Part shown: piece after piece, positions 35,443 to 43,540 of the stretch
Numbering within the stretch: position 1 is the stretch's first letter
How the letters are laid out: each line of letters opens with the position of its first letter
Assembly (NCBI RefSeq): GCF_016925535.1
Contig: NZ_CP070496.1
Span: 248,001-312,000, forward strand
Direction: 5' to 3'
DNA from: Natronoglycomyces albus
GTDB taxonomy: Bacteria > Actinomycetota > Actinomycetes > Mycobacteriales > Micromonosporaceae
Length of the DNA: 64,000 bases
The notes under the pieces: generated by a model
Databases searched by the model: none
Told to the model about the DNA's origin: nothing
What the model saw: only the letters and a program-made list of their open reading frames with translations
Translations under genes and position numbers: made by a program

Positions 35443-36697
35443 CCTCGTCGCCCTCTCCCTCACCGGTGGCCGGAGCGGTCTTCGGCGCAGAAGTCGAACG
35501 CGACAATCGAGCCGGAGTCGTCTCCTCCTCAACCAGCGGTGCCTCCTCAGCCACGACCGGTCCCGACACGACAGGTGTGGAAACAACTGGCCTTAGCCGC
35601 TGAGCAACCCCGTAAAGGTCCGACAAGTCGACTCCCGTGGCCAAACGTGGCACCTCGACCACCGGTTGCCCTAGCTCGTCGAGACGTTCCCGCATCCCCT
35701 GCTCCAACCCCAGCCGCTGCTGTTGACGTTCAGTCTCGACCAGCAATCCGGCCACAGTCTGCGCGTCATGGGGCATCCCAGCGGCCCGCAAACCCTTTTT
35801 CAAGCGCGCCGGAGTCATCTTCACGCCATACAGGGAACTATCGTGCACATGGTTGAGGATGATGCGACCAACGCGCAAAGAAGCGCTCTCAAGCTCGGCG
35901 GCGGCATCCAAAGTCTCTTGCACCGGCATCTCTTCGAGCAACGTCACCAGGTGGACGGCAGTTTGCGGCGAATGCAGCAGCCGTGCCACCGAGCGTGAAT
36001 GGTTGGCGATCGGCCCCGACTTGGCCAACCTGCCACTCTCCACCGTGACATTGAGAAACTTGACCACCCTGCCCGTTGGCGGAGCGTCCAACACCACAGC
36101 GTCATACACGTAACGCCCGCCCTCGGAGCGCGTCACCGCCTCCTTGACCTTCCCGGTCAACAAAACGTCTCGCAACCCCGGAGCGATGGTTGTCGCGAAG
36201 TCGATCGCCCCCAACTTGCGCAAAGCCTTGCCCGCCGAACCGAGCCGGTAGAACATCGTCAAATAGTCAAGCAGCGCGGCCTCAGCGTCGATGGCCAAGC
36301 CATACACCTCACCGCCGTCGGCTCCCGTGGCTAGACGGCGCTCCTCATAGGGAAGCGGCCCCGCGTCGAACATCGGGGCGATACCGCCCCGCCCCTCGAC
36401 CTCCACCAACAACACACGCCGACCGCCATTGGCCAAAGCCAACGCCAGGCCCGCCGCCACAGTGGTCTTTCCCGTACCACCTTTGCCGGTGACCACATGC
36501 AAACGGACCGGATGCTGGCGGGCGGCGCTACCTCCCGACTCGGCCGCATCCGTGGCGGCAAAGCCAGAAGTGTCCTCAGCAGCACGGCGAACCCGGGTAC
36601 CTCGCGCAGGTGAGCTGCGGGCCTCGGGTGGCTGCTCCGGCGGTCCAGATGGCCGCCGCTGGGAGCGCAGAGCGTGATCGGACGACATCAGCCGCAT
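35432..36697 (-). CDS. ArsA/Get3-like ATPase, first of a pair (BagA-like)
   Basis: 421 residues. A ~65-residue Arg/Ser/Ala-rich leader is followed by deviant Walker A 'VVTGKGGTGKTTVAAGLALA', 'VLLVEVEGRGGIAP', 'AVVLDAPPTGRVVKFL' and a ~45-residue Val/Glu/Thr-rich tail. Typical of the first subunit of actinobacterial Get3-like pairs: the usual switch 'DPA' is replaced by 'EVEGRGG', suggesting altered hydrolysis, with the second subunit as the main catalytic one (inference). Two ATGs (36697, 36688) are possible starts. The pair is convergent with wblA. Confidence 0.88.
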   Translation of the reverse strand: MRLMSSDHALRSQRRPSGPPEQPPEARSSPARGTRVRRAAEDTSGFAATDAAESGGSAARQHPVRLHVVTGKGGTGKTTVAAGLALALANGGRRVLLVEVEGRGGIAPMFDAGPLPYEERRLATGADGGEVYGLAIDAEAALLDYLTMFYRLGSAGKALRKLGAIDFATTIAPGLRDVLLTGKVKEAVTRSEGGRYVYDAVVLDAPPTGRVVKFLNVTVESGRLAKSGPIANHSRSVARLLHSPQTAVHLVTLLEEMPVQETLDAAAELESASLRVGRIILNHVHDSSLYGVKMTPARLKKGLRAAGMPHDAQTVAGLLVETERQQQRLGLEQGMRERLDELGQPVVEVPRLATGVDLSDLYGVAQRLRPVVSTPVVSGPVVAEEAPLVEEETTPARLSRSTSAPKTAPATGEGEGDEDAG

Positions 36698-36867
36698 TCT
36701 AGCTCGAATAACGGATGCCGTGCATCCAGCAGCACACGGCGTGACCGATCAGCCGCCCCACAGCGTGCCTGGCTTGCCTCCACCGAAAGTCAAATACCGA
36801 AGCGACCAGCAACAGCGTGACAGCGGCACCCCAAGTCGGGACACCGCTGCCTAAGTCGCGCCAATAA

Positions 36868-37662
36868 CTAACCGTTGGCGACGTCGCACACCACCCATTG
36901 CGGGTTTGAGTCCTCAGCAACCAACGTGAACGTCCACAGCGCTGTCTCGCCTTCGGCCCTGAGCTCAGCGGTAACTGTCGCCGAACCGACATCGCGGTTC
37001 ACCTCGGTCACATCATGGAAGGTAATGCCGTGCTCGCCCAAATCAGCCAAAGCCAGCAGGGCGCTATTGAGGTCCCGGTCCCGCTTCTCGGCACATAGCC
37101 AATCGGCCGCCGCCGCGGAATCCTGATCGTCCAGCAACGCGGTCAAGAACCCATCCACCGAACGAGCCGGGGTGTCGTCCAGGTCGTCCACGCCCGCGAT
37201 CAGCCGCATCCCAGAAATGAGCACCACCACCGTGAAAGCAATCGCAGCGGCAATGATTGCCCAGGTCAAAGGCTTAAAGCGCCGTGCTTCCGGTTCATCG
37301 TCGTCGGCTGGGCCAGCAGGAGCCTCAGCAGCAGCTTGCGCCGGTACGGGGTCGTGCTGCGCAGTGGGAGCTGGGCGGCGCTGACGCGGTGTGTCGCTGC
37401 GTGTGGAGCGGTTGGGAGATTCGTCGTTCGCATAAGTGGAAAGCCGTGTTCGTGGTCTCGGTGTGGTCGATGTGGCTGGAGATGGGTTGGACTGGTGGTC
37501 CTCGTCTGGGTGGGATTCGGTGCTCAGGGTGGGGCAACTCGATTCTTCGTGCGCCTCTGAGCGGTCGAGGGTGGGGTGTTGTTCGAACGCGGCATGGCGA
37601 TCGAGCTCGGTGTCAGCCTCGCGTGAATTACGCGGCTCGTGAGTGTCGTGGGTTGATGTCAC
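36868..37662 (-). CDS. Membrane-anchored protein with DUF4878/NTF2-like extracytoplasmic domain
   Basis: 264 residues from the GTG giving VTSTHDTHEP, chosen because AGGGGG lies about 8 bases before it; the frame continues upstream to 37707. Residues ~1-125 are polar, Pro/Thr/Arg-rich and disordered. One membrane helix follows (LTWAIIAAAIAFTVVVLISGM), then a ~110-residue domain (ARSVDGFLTALLDDQDSAAAADWLC through ATVTAELRAEGETALWTFTLV) resembling DUF4878/lumazine-binding-like folds, with two Cys likely forming a disulphide. It lies between the Get3-like pair and the DUF4177 gene, an addition to the usual cluster order. Function unknown. Confidence 0.75.
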   Translation of the reverse strand: MTSTHDTHEPRNSREADTELDRHAAFEQHPTLDRSEAHEESSCPTLSTESHPDEDHQSNPSPATSTTPRPRTRLSTYANDESPNRSTRSDTPRQRRPAPTAQHDPVPAQAAAEAPAGPADDDEPEARRFKPLTWAIIAAAIAFTVVVLISGMRLIAGVDDLDDTPARSVDGFLTALLDDQDSAAAADWLCAEKRDRDLNSALLALADLGEHGITFHDVTEVNRDVGSATVTAELRAEGETALWTFTLVAEDSNPQWVVCDVANG

Positions 37663-38009
37663 GTCATAACCCCCTGAAGGGTGTCGAAAGAGAAGTGTCC
37701 TTGGCACTGGTGGTGGCCCTGTGGCGCGGTTGTGTCACCGGTGACCGCCTGCTTCGCGCTGGTGTGGCCGGTGACGTAGCCGGTGGGATGACGCCGTGTC
37801 GGTGCTCCCGGGCACGCCAGCCGGGGCGATGGGACGTCCTCGGTGGGCTGAACCGGATCACATGACACGAAGAGAGCGGCACCGACCTTGCGTGCACTCC
37901 AGCCACCTGTGCCTCAGCGGAGACGCTTAGGAAGCGCCTCTACTGAGTTCTAACGAACAGGATGCCCCGGGGATGCGCGCGATCAGGGAGGAGAACATAT
38001 TCTGCATCT
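37663..38009. other. 347-base divergent intergenic region
   Basis: Between the DUF4878-like gene and the DUF4177 gene. TATTCT at 37998-38003 lies 6 bases before the ATG at 38010 and is a likely -10 of a leaderless transcript. CACCGGTGACC and GGCCGGTGACG near 37737-37782 are partial inverted repeats. Nothing else is recognisable. Confidence 0.35.
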
Positions 38010-38171
38010 ATGCAGAAATGGGAGTACGCTACAGCGCCGCTTCTCATCCACAACACCAAGATGATCTTGGACACGTGGGGAGAAGACGGCTGGGAACTTG
38101 TCACCGTCTTGCCTGGCAACAATGCCGAGCAGTTGGTGGCTTACTTCAAGCGGCCAAGGGAGGGCAACTAG
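38010..38171 (+). CDS. DUF4177 domain protein
   Basis: 53 residues: 'MQKWEYATAPLLIHNTKMI', 'DTWGEDGWELVTVLPG' and 'LVAYFKRPREGN' make a complete DUF4177 (small alpha/beta protein of unknown role; the WEY and GWELV motifs define it). The ATG is chosen because the domain starts there and a TATTCT -10 box sits 6 bases upstream. The stop overlaps the GTG of ridA (TAGTG), giving coupled translation. Corresponds by position to Rv3678A of Mycobacterium tuberculosis. Confidence 0.88.
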   Translation: MQKWEYATAPLLIHNTKMILDTWGEDGWELVTVLPGNNAEQLVAYFKRPREGN

Positions 38172-38653
38172 TGGTAGACATCAAACCCGCCCTGGAACGC
38201 CTGGGCTTGACGTTGCCTGAGGTCGTACCGCCGGTTGCCACCTACCAACCGGCCGTGCGCAGCGGTAACTACATCTACGTGTCCGGCCAGTTGCCAGTAT
38301 CCGATGGTCAGATCGTCGCGACCGGCAAGGTCGGTGCGGAAATCGACGTCGACCAGGCCTATGACCTGGCGCGGCTATGCGCGATCAACGGTTTGGCCGC
38401 GATTGCCTCAGTGGTGGATTTCGCTGAGGTCAAGAGCATCGTCAAGGTGACTGGTTTCGTCGCCTCGGCCCCGGGCTTCAACGCCCAGCCGAAGGTCATC
38501 AACGGTGCCTCAGAGCTGTTCGGTGAAGTCATGGGCGAGGCGGGCAAGCACGCTCGTTCCGCCGTTGGCGTGTCTGAACTGCCGCTGAACGTGCCGGTCG
38601 AGGTCGACTTGATCGCCGAGCTCAACGTCTCGGGAACGACCTACTTGGCCTAG
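38171..38653 (+). CDS. RidA family (YjgF/YER057c/UK114) protein
   Basis: 160 residues. RidA proteins hydrolyse reactive enamines/imines made by PLP enzymes. Family features are 'VRSGNYIYVSGQLPVSDG', the loop 'GKVGAEIDVDQAYDLARLC' and the C-terminal 'ARSAVGVSELPLNVPVEVDL', which holds the Arg that binds the substrate carboxylate. Starts at the GTG overlapping the DUF4177 stop. It belongs to the longer actinobacterial subfamily (Rv3678c-like), whose exact substrate is not known. Ended by a strong hairpin. Confidence 0.9.
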   Translation: MVDIKPALERLGLTLPEVVPPVATYQPAVRSGNYIYVSGQLPVSDGQIVATGKVGAEIDVDQAYDLARLCAINGLAAIASVVDFAEVKSIVKVTGFVASAPGFNAQPKVINGASELFGEVMGEAGKHARSAVGVSELPLNVPVEVDLIAELNVSGTTYLA

Positions 38654-38719
38654 GAAGGGCTTGGGTGGCCTCCCGCGAGCGCGTTCGGGCCACCTCAGGC
38701 GCAACATAGCCACAACTAA

Positions 38720-38755
38720 AGGTGGGGCCAGCTGCATTCGCAGCTGGCCCCACCT
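38720..38755. terminator. Terminator between ridA-like gene and msiK-type ATPase
   Basis: AGGTGGGGCCAGCTGC pairs perfectly with GCAGCTGGCCCCACCT (16 bp) around ATTC. Between convergent genes. Confidence 0.88.
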
Positions 38756-38784
38756 CACGTTTAAGGCGTTGTCGTGGCGGGCGT

Positions 38785-39906
38785 TTAGTTCAGACGGCTA
38801 CCCGAGGCGGCGTCGAAGATGTGCTCCTTGCCTGGCTTGGGCACTAGGTAGGTCGTCTCGCCCAGGCCCGGCAGGTCGCCGCCCTCGCAGCGGATCACGA
38901 AGCGTTCCGCGCCATTGGCGTAGGCCGGGTGGCCGTAGAGGAAGGACTCTGAGCCCAGCTCCTCGACCAGGTCGACCTTGATTTCGATGCCGCCGGAGTT
39001 GGCGTCGCCAAGCTTGCAATGTTCGGGTCGGAAGCCCACGGTGACCTGCTTGTCGCCGGTCTCGCCGGTCGCCGCATCGGAGCCGACCGCCGAGACGGCC
39101 GCCTCACGAACGCTGCGCTCCATCGGAATGGTCACGTCGCCGAACTTCGCGCCGTCCTCTGTCAGCGGCACGGTCGCGATGTTCATCGACGGGGAGCCAA
39201 TGAACCCGGCCACGAAGGAGTTCTGTGGCGTCTCGTACAGCGCTCGCGGTGTGTCGCACTGTTGGAGCACTCCATCCTTCATCACCGCGATGCGGTGGCC
39301 CATCGTCATGGCCTCCACCTGGTCGTGGGTGACGTAGACGGTTGTGGTGCCCAGTCGCTGTTGCAGCGAGGCAATCTGAGAACGCGTTTGGACTCGTAGC
39401 TTGGCGTCAAGGTTGGAGAGTGGCTCGTCCATGAGGAACACCTGCGGTTCGCGCACGATGGCGCGGCCCATGGCGACTCGCTGACGCTGACCACCGGAGA
39501 GCGCCTTGGGCTTGCGGTCGAGGTAGTCGGCCAGGTCCAACAGTTTCGCGGCTTCGTCCACGCGGGCGCGGATCTCGGCCTTGGGTGTGTGGGCGAGTTT
39601 GAGGGCGAACGCCATGTTGTCAAACACGCTCATGTGTGGATACAGCGCGTAGTTTTGGAACACCATGGCGATGTCGCGGGCTTTGGGGGGCAGGTCCGAC
39701 ACGTCGGTGTCGTTGATGTAGATCGCGCCTTCGTCCACCGATTCGAGCCCGGCGAGCATGCGCAGGGAGGTGGACTTACCACAGCCGGAGGGACCGACCA
39801 AAACCAAGAACTCGCCGTCGGCGACTTCTAGTTCCAGTTGGTCAACGGCGGCTTTATCGCTCCCCGGATAGATCCGGGAGGCCTTGTCGAAGGTCACGGT
39901 AGCCAT
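38785..39906 (-). CDS. msiK: Sugar ABC transporter ATPase, MsiK/UgpC type
   Basis: 373 residues. Walker A 'VGPSGCGKSTSLRMLAGLE', Q loop 'MVFQNYALYPHMSV', signature 'LSGGQRQRVAMGRAIVR', Walker B 'VFLMDEPLSNLDAKLR', H loop 'TVYVTHDQVEAMTMG', and a C-terminal TOBE/MalK regulatory domain (~240-373). In actinobacteria one such ATPase energises many sugar importers whose permeases and binding proteins are encoded elsewhere, which fits the lack of permease genes here. The ATG giving MATVTFDKASR with AAAGGA upstream is preferred to the longer frame. A candidate promoter over 300 bases upstream implies a long leader; msiK leaders in actinobacteria include a conserved RNA. Confidence 0.92.
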   Translation of the reverse strand: MATVTFDKASRIYPGSDKAAVDQLELEVADGEFLVLVGPSGCGKSTSLRMLAGLESVDEGAIYINDTDVSDLPPKARDIAMVFQNYALYPHMSVFDNMAFALKLAHTPKAEIRARVDEAAKLLDLADYLDRKPKALSGGQRQRVAMGRAIVREPQVFLMDEPLSNLDAKLRVQTRSQIASLQQRLGTTTVYVTHDQVEAMTMGHRIAVMKDGVLQQCDTPRALYETPQNSFVAGFIGSPSMNIATVPLTEDGAKFGDVTIPMERSVREAAVSAVGSDAATGETGDKQVTVGFRPEHCKLGDANSGGIEIKVDLVEELGSESFLYGHPAYANGAERFVIRCEGGDLPGLGETTYLVPKPGKEHIFDAASGSRLN

Positions 39907-40222
39907 TAAGGGTGGTCCTTTCACAGCGCGGTTAGCAGGCGGATTGACGGCTGCGCAGGTCGGATTCCTCCAGTGGCTCATCGTTGTCCGCCCCGTGAGG
40001 GTCGGCCGTCGTGTGACCTCGCCAGATGCCAACCTGCATCGTTAGGCAATCTATTCGGTTCGCTTGGTCGTATGGGGGCCGGAAGTAGAGGGTCCACTTA
40101 AAGCCGTTGTGAGAGCGACAGGGGTAGGGCCACAGGTAACCAAGGTCGCACAGTGTCGATACGCGGGCACGACCTCTAGGGGCACCTGTTGAGTTCGCTC
40201 TCGCCTCAGTACGTCGTGCAAA
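39907..40222 (-). other. Long leader region of the msiK-type gene
   Basis: About 316 bases between the candidate promoter (40223-40252) and the start codon. An msiK-RNA type leader is known in actinobacteria upstream of such genes; I cannot confirm its fold here by eye. No reading frame is convincing. Confidence 0.3.
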
Positions 40223-40252
40223 TTCTTACAGCAATGGAAGAAACTTTGCAAA
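40223..40252 (-). promoter_or_regulatory. Candidate promoter with palindromic TTTGCAAA operator
   Basis: Minus strand: TTTGCA (40252-40247), 18-base spacer, TAAGAA (40228-40223), 310-320 bases before msiK. The -35 lies inside the palindrome TTTGCAAA (40245-40252), which resembles the core of LacI-family sugar-repressor operators. The region from here to the next gene at 40476 shows nothing else recognisable. Confidence 0.4.
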
Positions 40253-40475
40253 CTGAAGGCGAACAGCCCCTAGCCATACAATAACGTGAATTAGATCGCA
40301 CGCAAGATGCCCGCACCCCTAAATATCCCATGGTCCCATGGTGGGAGCGGTGGATAGGTGGATTCAAACGCCCATGCGAACGTGTGGACTCACGATCGCA
40401 GGAGGGGCGTTCGCCCTGGTAAACGAGCTGACCAGGACGCGGAAACTGTACATGTGCCCAGGCTTTAAAGGGTAG

Positions 40476-41246
40476 CTACTGCACCCGCAACGACTGCAAT
40501 AGATCGTCATCGCCCACCGCGTCGGTGATGCCAAAGGGCAGTCTGCCCCACAACGCCAGCGCCAAGTCGGAGGCTGACCCAGCCGCGCGGGCCTGCAACT
40601 GGCTATCGGAATCGATATTGCTCAACACCGATATCCGGCCGCACGCCTCGTCTTCGGCGCGCGCGTGTAGGCGCACGAAGAACGTCTCGTCGGCATCCTG
40701 CGCGAACAACTGCACTAGGCCGTGGGTGGCTTGGTCTCCCGCATTGCGGCGCCTGCCAGCCGGTAGATAGGCCTCCAGCGCTTCTGCGATGATGTCGCAC
40801 GCCAGTCGGGGCCGGAATGGCTCGGTCGCGCCGATGGCCATTTGCGCGTCCCAGCGCGACAGGGCGGTTTCCGTTAGAGCGCGCCGGTGCCAAAAGGCGA
40901 CAGTCTTGGCCACCGGAGCCCAGTTCCACGCGGGTGAATCGGCCGGGCGGGCCTTGAGTGCGCCGATCAAGTCGGCAAGCACGTCATCGAACGTTTGCAA
41001 CAGTTGATCTTCGGCAATGCGCGGGGTAGTCGGCTCGGATGGAATCGGGGCAGCCGTGTTTTCGTTGTGCAGCACTTGGATGATGAACCGATATGTCCCC
41101 ACCAGTGTGGCCACCAGATCCACCAAAGTCAGATCGGGACGGGAGGGAATAACCTGGTTAAAATCGGCCTCCGCGACCGAGCCACGCAGGACCGCGGCCT
41201 CATGCTCCAGCTCAATGAGGAAATCAGTGACGTGTGGCTTTGTCAT
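40476..41246 (-). CDS. Maleylpyruvate isomerase-fold (mycothiol-dependent family) protein with degraded metal site
   Basis: 256 residues with the MDMPI N-terminal DinB-like domain (1-155) and a C-terminal domain (~160-256, with 'ETFFVRLHARAEDEACG' and 'ASDLALALWGRLPF'). Family proteins normally have 'LVAHLG', where His is the first zinc ligand, and 'HET-x-x-HRWD' for the Glu and second His. Here these are 'DLVATLVGTYRF' and 'LTETALSRWDAQ': Thr and Ser replace the two His, and only Glu remains. It is therefore probably not a zinc/mycothiol S-transferase in the usual sense. Start at the ATG giving MTKPHVTDF; the longer TTG option adds 7 residues. Stands alone between msiK and murB. Confidence 0.78.
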   Translation of the reverse strand: MTKPHVTDFLIELEHEAAVLRGSVAEADFNQVIPSRPDLTLVDLVATLVGTYRFIIQVLHNENTAAPIPSEPTTPRIAEDQLLQTFDDVLADLIGALKARPADSPAWNWAPVAKTVAFWHRRALTETALSRWDAQMAIGATEPFRPRLACDIIAEALEAYLPAGRRRNAGDQATHGLVQLFAQDADETFFVRLHARAEDEACGRISVLSNIDSDSQLQARAAGSASDLALALWGRLPFGITDAVGDDDLLQSLRVQ

Positions 41247-41862
41247 GATGTATGACCACCATTTCAACTAGTACGTAGAGGCTGAGGCAACTTCGCAACA
41301 TCGGCAAGACTTGTGTACGAAGCGACTTCTTTGTCCTTATCGGCTCGTCTACCAGGGTAAACTTTGCCTCAAGTGGATTTGAAATCGCTTTTTGCCTTGG
41401 CGGGACGTCGTCGCTTTGGATCGGTGGGCCACCACTTGCGAGACCCATCTGCCCCGGCGGTGTGCCCCTTGAGCAACGATGCCCTTGTTCCTTGTCTATA
41501 TCGGCTGCGCCTTCTGTGCCCTCACACCTGCGAGAGCTCGGTGAACGAATGAGGGTCGGCCCTGCTCACAGGGCAAACCGTCTGCGTTCGCGACGTGGGC
41601 TGTCGCGGGTGTCTCACCGCCTCAACCCTATCCGGCAACTGTCGAGATTCAGCCGTGGAAATGCTCCTAGAACGAACATTCTGCGAAAGTTCAATCGAGG
41701 CTAACCACAGTGCCGCGCCCAGTCGCCGATCCCGTTAGGCGAAATCGCGTGACCCAGCGGTGGACGTAGCGGTCCTCCGCCACGTCCGCTATCACCATTG
41801 ACGTTGCGTATGCAGGGATTTTCGTGGCAATTCACACCTCCAGTGGCTCGGCCAACCCACCT
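41247..41862. other. ~615-base divergent intergenic region
   Basis: Between the MDMPI-like gene and murB. An 8-base inverted repeat TGAGGCAA (41283-41290) / TTGCCTCA (41364-41371) is near the left end. Short open frames here have no start signals or protein-like composition. Nothing else is recognisable until the murB promoter. Confidence 0.3.
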
Positions 41863-41891
41863 TTGCCGACGCCTTAAAACCAGCTTAAAGT
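41863..41891 (+). promoter_or_regulatory. murB promoter (leaderless)
   Basis: TTGCCG (41863-41868), 17-base spacer, TAAAGT (41886-41891), then 7 bases to the GTG start at 41899. No Shine-Dalgarno is present. Confidence 0.55.
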
Positions 41892-41898
41892 TAGTCCC

Positions 41899-43005
41899 GT
41901 GACTGATGCTACTGGCCATTCGGCCCAAAACGATATGGCGAGTCAGATAGGCGACAACATCCCCAACCGGATTGAGGAGACGGACGTCAACCTGGCCGAA
42001 TACGCGACGCTACGGCTGGGTGGTCCCGCCAAGCGCCTGATCACCGTCACCACCTCGCACGATGCGATCACGGCCCTGCGAAGCGCCAGCGAGGCTGGTG
42101 AACGCCCTTTCGTCCTCGCTGGGGGCTCCAACGTCATCATCTCCGACGCCGGATGGCCCTCCACGGTCATCCTGTTGCGCAACCAGGGCGTCACAGTCCT
42201 GGATTCATCGGCGGAGTACGTCACCGTGCGTGTCGCTGCTGGCCACAACTGGGACGCCTTCGTGCAATGGGCCATTAGCGAAGGTCTCTCTGGCGTCGAA
42301 TGCCTCTCGGGTATCCCCGGCTCGGCTGGGGCCACTCCGATTCAAAACGTCGGCGCCTACGGGCAACAAACCTGTGACACTCTCCTCAGCGCCACTGTCT
42401 ATGACCGGATGAGCAGGCGCGTGGTCGAATACGACCAGGCTGCGTGCCGCTTCGGCTACCGCACCAGTGTTTTCAAGCGCAACGACCGCTACCTTGTCAC
42501 CGATGTGACCTTCCGTCTGTATCGCAGCCCGAATTCTCAGCCCATCCGCTACGCCGAGACCGCCCGTAAGCTCGGCGTCGACGTGGGTGACACCGTCCCT
42601 CTGGCCGAGGCCCGCGCCAGCGTGCTCGATTCGCGCCGCAGTAAGGGAATGGTGCTCGATGATGCCGACCCCGACACCTACTCAGTGGGCTCCTTCTTCG
42701 TCAACCCCGTCATCACCAGCGACGAATTCGAAGCCTTGCAGAAACGGGTCGCCACCGAGCCCCCGCACTGGCCCGCCGATGGCGATATCAAAGTTTCGGC
42801 TGCCTGGCTCATTGGACAGGCCGGTTTCGAGAAGGGTTACCGGCGCGGCAATGTCGGCATCTCCACCAAGCACACCCTGGCGCTCACGAACCGAGGCGGC
42901 GGCACCACTAGCGAACTGATGGCGTTGGCTGAGGAAGTCGCCACCGGCGTCGAAGAGAAGTTGGGCATTCGCCTGCACCCCGAACCGGTGACGGTCGGCT
43001 TTTAA
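41899..43005 (+). CDS. murB: UDP-N-acetylenolpyruvoylglucosamine reductase
   Basis: Reduces UDP-GlcNAc-enolpyruvate to UDP-MurNAc with NADPH and FAD, the second committed step of peptidoglycan synthesis. 368 residues. FAD-binding: 'VLAGGSNVIISDAGW' and 'GIPGSAGATPIQNVGAYGQ'. Catalytic Ser is in 'SVGSFFVNPVI' and Glu near the C-terminus in 'LGIRLHPEPVTVGF'; 'VSAAWLIGQAGFEKG' is a MurB signature. Starts at GTG 7 bases after a -10 box. Followed by a hairpin terminator. Confidence 0.96.
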   Translation: MTDATGHSAQNDMASQIGDNIPNRIEETDVNLAEYATLRLGGPAKRLITVTTSHDAITALRSASEAGERPFVLAGGSNVIISDAGWPSTVILLRNQGVTVLDSSAEYVTVRVAAGHNWDAFVQWAISEGLSGVECLSGIPGSAGATPIQNVGAYGQQTCDTLLSATVYDRMSRRVVEYDQAACRFGYRTSVFKRNDRYLVTDVTFRLYRSPNSQPIRYAETARKLGVDVGDTVPLAEARASVLDSRRSKGMVLDDADPDTYSVGSFFVNPVITSDEFEALQKRVATEPPHWPADGDIKVSAAWLIGQAGFEKGYRRGNVGISTKHTLALTNRGGGTTSELMALAEEVATGVEEKLGIRLHPEPVTVGF

Positions 43006-43030
43006 CGGGTCCGAGTGGTTGGCCTCCGGC

Positions 43031-43076
43031 GGTGTGGCGATCTCCTGCGCGCGAACCGATCGGGCCTCGCCACACC
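43031..43076. terminator. Terminator after murB
   Basis: GGTGTGGCGA (43031-43040) pairs with TCGCCACACC (43067-43076), 10 bp with a long 26-base loop; 26 bases after the murB stop. Confidence 0.55.
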
Positions 43077-43155
43077 ACGTGTTCTGTGTCTCGTCTCAGG
43101 CGTGCGCTCTGGTTAGTTTGAGGGGACACGCCGGGCGGTTTGGGTTGTGGTGGTT

Positions 43156-43186
43156 GACTTCTGCGTTTTGGTCCGGGATAGTTTCG
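43156..43186 (+). promoter_or_regulatory. Candidate promoter of the three-gene operon
   Basis: TTGACT (43156-43161) and TAGTTT (43181-43186) separated by 19 bases (18 if ATAGTT is used). Confidence 0.35.
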
Positions 43187-43426
43187 TGCTATCCGATGTG
43201 ACGGGCTGTTGTCACTGGGTTGGATGTGGTGGAGCGGGTGTACCTGTGCCGCAACGTCTAGCGTTAGTGCGTTTCTGGGGAGGAGCGCCGCCATCGGGTT
43301 CTGTGTGAAGCTGCCACGGTAGCCGCTGGGGTTCTCGTTGATTCTGTCGCGAAAGCGACACGAGCAACGGAATGTCATTACCGCGAAACTGACCCAACAG
43401 GTTTTACCGTTGACGGGCACAGAAAA

Positions 43427-43446
43427 GCCCACCGCTTTGGGTGGGC
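43427..43446 (+). terminator. Hairpin in operon leader (possible terminator or attenuator)
   Basis: GCCCACC, loop GCTTT(G), GGTGGGC; 7 bp, no T run. It may end a transcript from upstream or form part of the leader. Confidence 0.4.
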
Positions 43447-43464
43447 ACAACTAAACATGGAATC

Positions 43465-43514
43465 GGGTGGTCCGTAGGACCCCGTCCGCTAAAACTGGTT
43501 CCAGCGGACCACCC
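43465..43514 (+). promoter_or_regulatory. Leader with two mutually exclusive folds
   Basis: GGGTGGTCCG (43465-43474) can pair with CGGACCACCC (43505-43514), 10 bp. Alternatively GGTCC-GTA-GGACC (43469-43481) and GTCCGCT / AGCGGAC (43484-43490 with 43503-43509) form two local hairpins. The 3' strand is shared, so only one fold exists at a time; the first start codon lies 26 bases on. Confidence 0.4.
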
Positions 43515-43540
43515 CTCAGCATCAAGAAACGGAGTTCGTA

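Larger units (their letters stand above)
43077..43540 (+). other. Long structured upstream region of a three-gene operon
   Basis: No convincing gene. A promoter-like TTGACT...TAGTTT is at 43156-43186, followed by GGATAG / CTATCC (43178-43196). A GCCCACC-GCTTT-GGGTGGGC hairpin is at 43427-43446 and an either/or fold at 43465-43514. The operon start codon follows at 43541 with ACGGAG as ribosome site. If transcription starts near 43190, the leader is about 350 bases. Confidence 0.4.

Noticed and set aside
34327-36697. Arsenite efflux ATPase operon
   Set aside because: No arsB/acr3, arsR or arsC nearby and no metal-binding Cys cluster; the pair and its neighbours match the Get3-like ATPases of the ponA2-wblA locus.
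36699-36992. Minus-strand frame with a short hydrophobic run (WGAAVTLLLVASVFDF) between the DUF4878-like gene and the first ATPase gene
   Set aside because: Overlaps the end of the DUF4878-like gene, has no start signal after it, and the rest is Arg/Trp/Cys-rich chance sequence.
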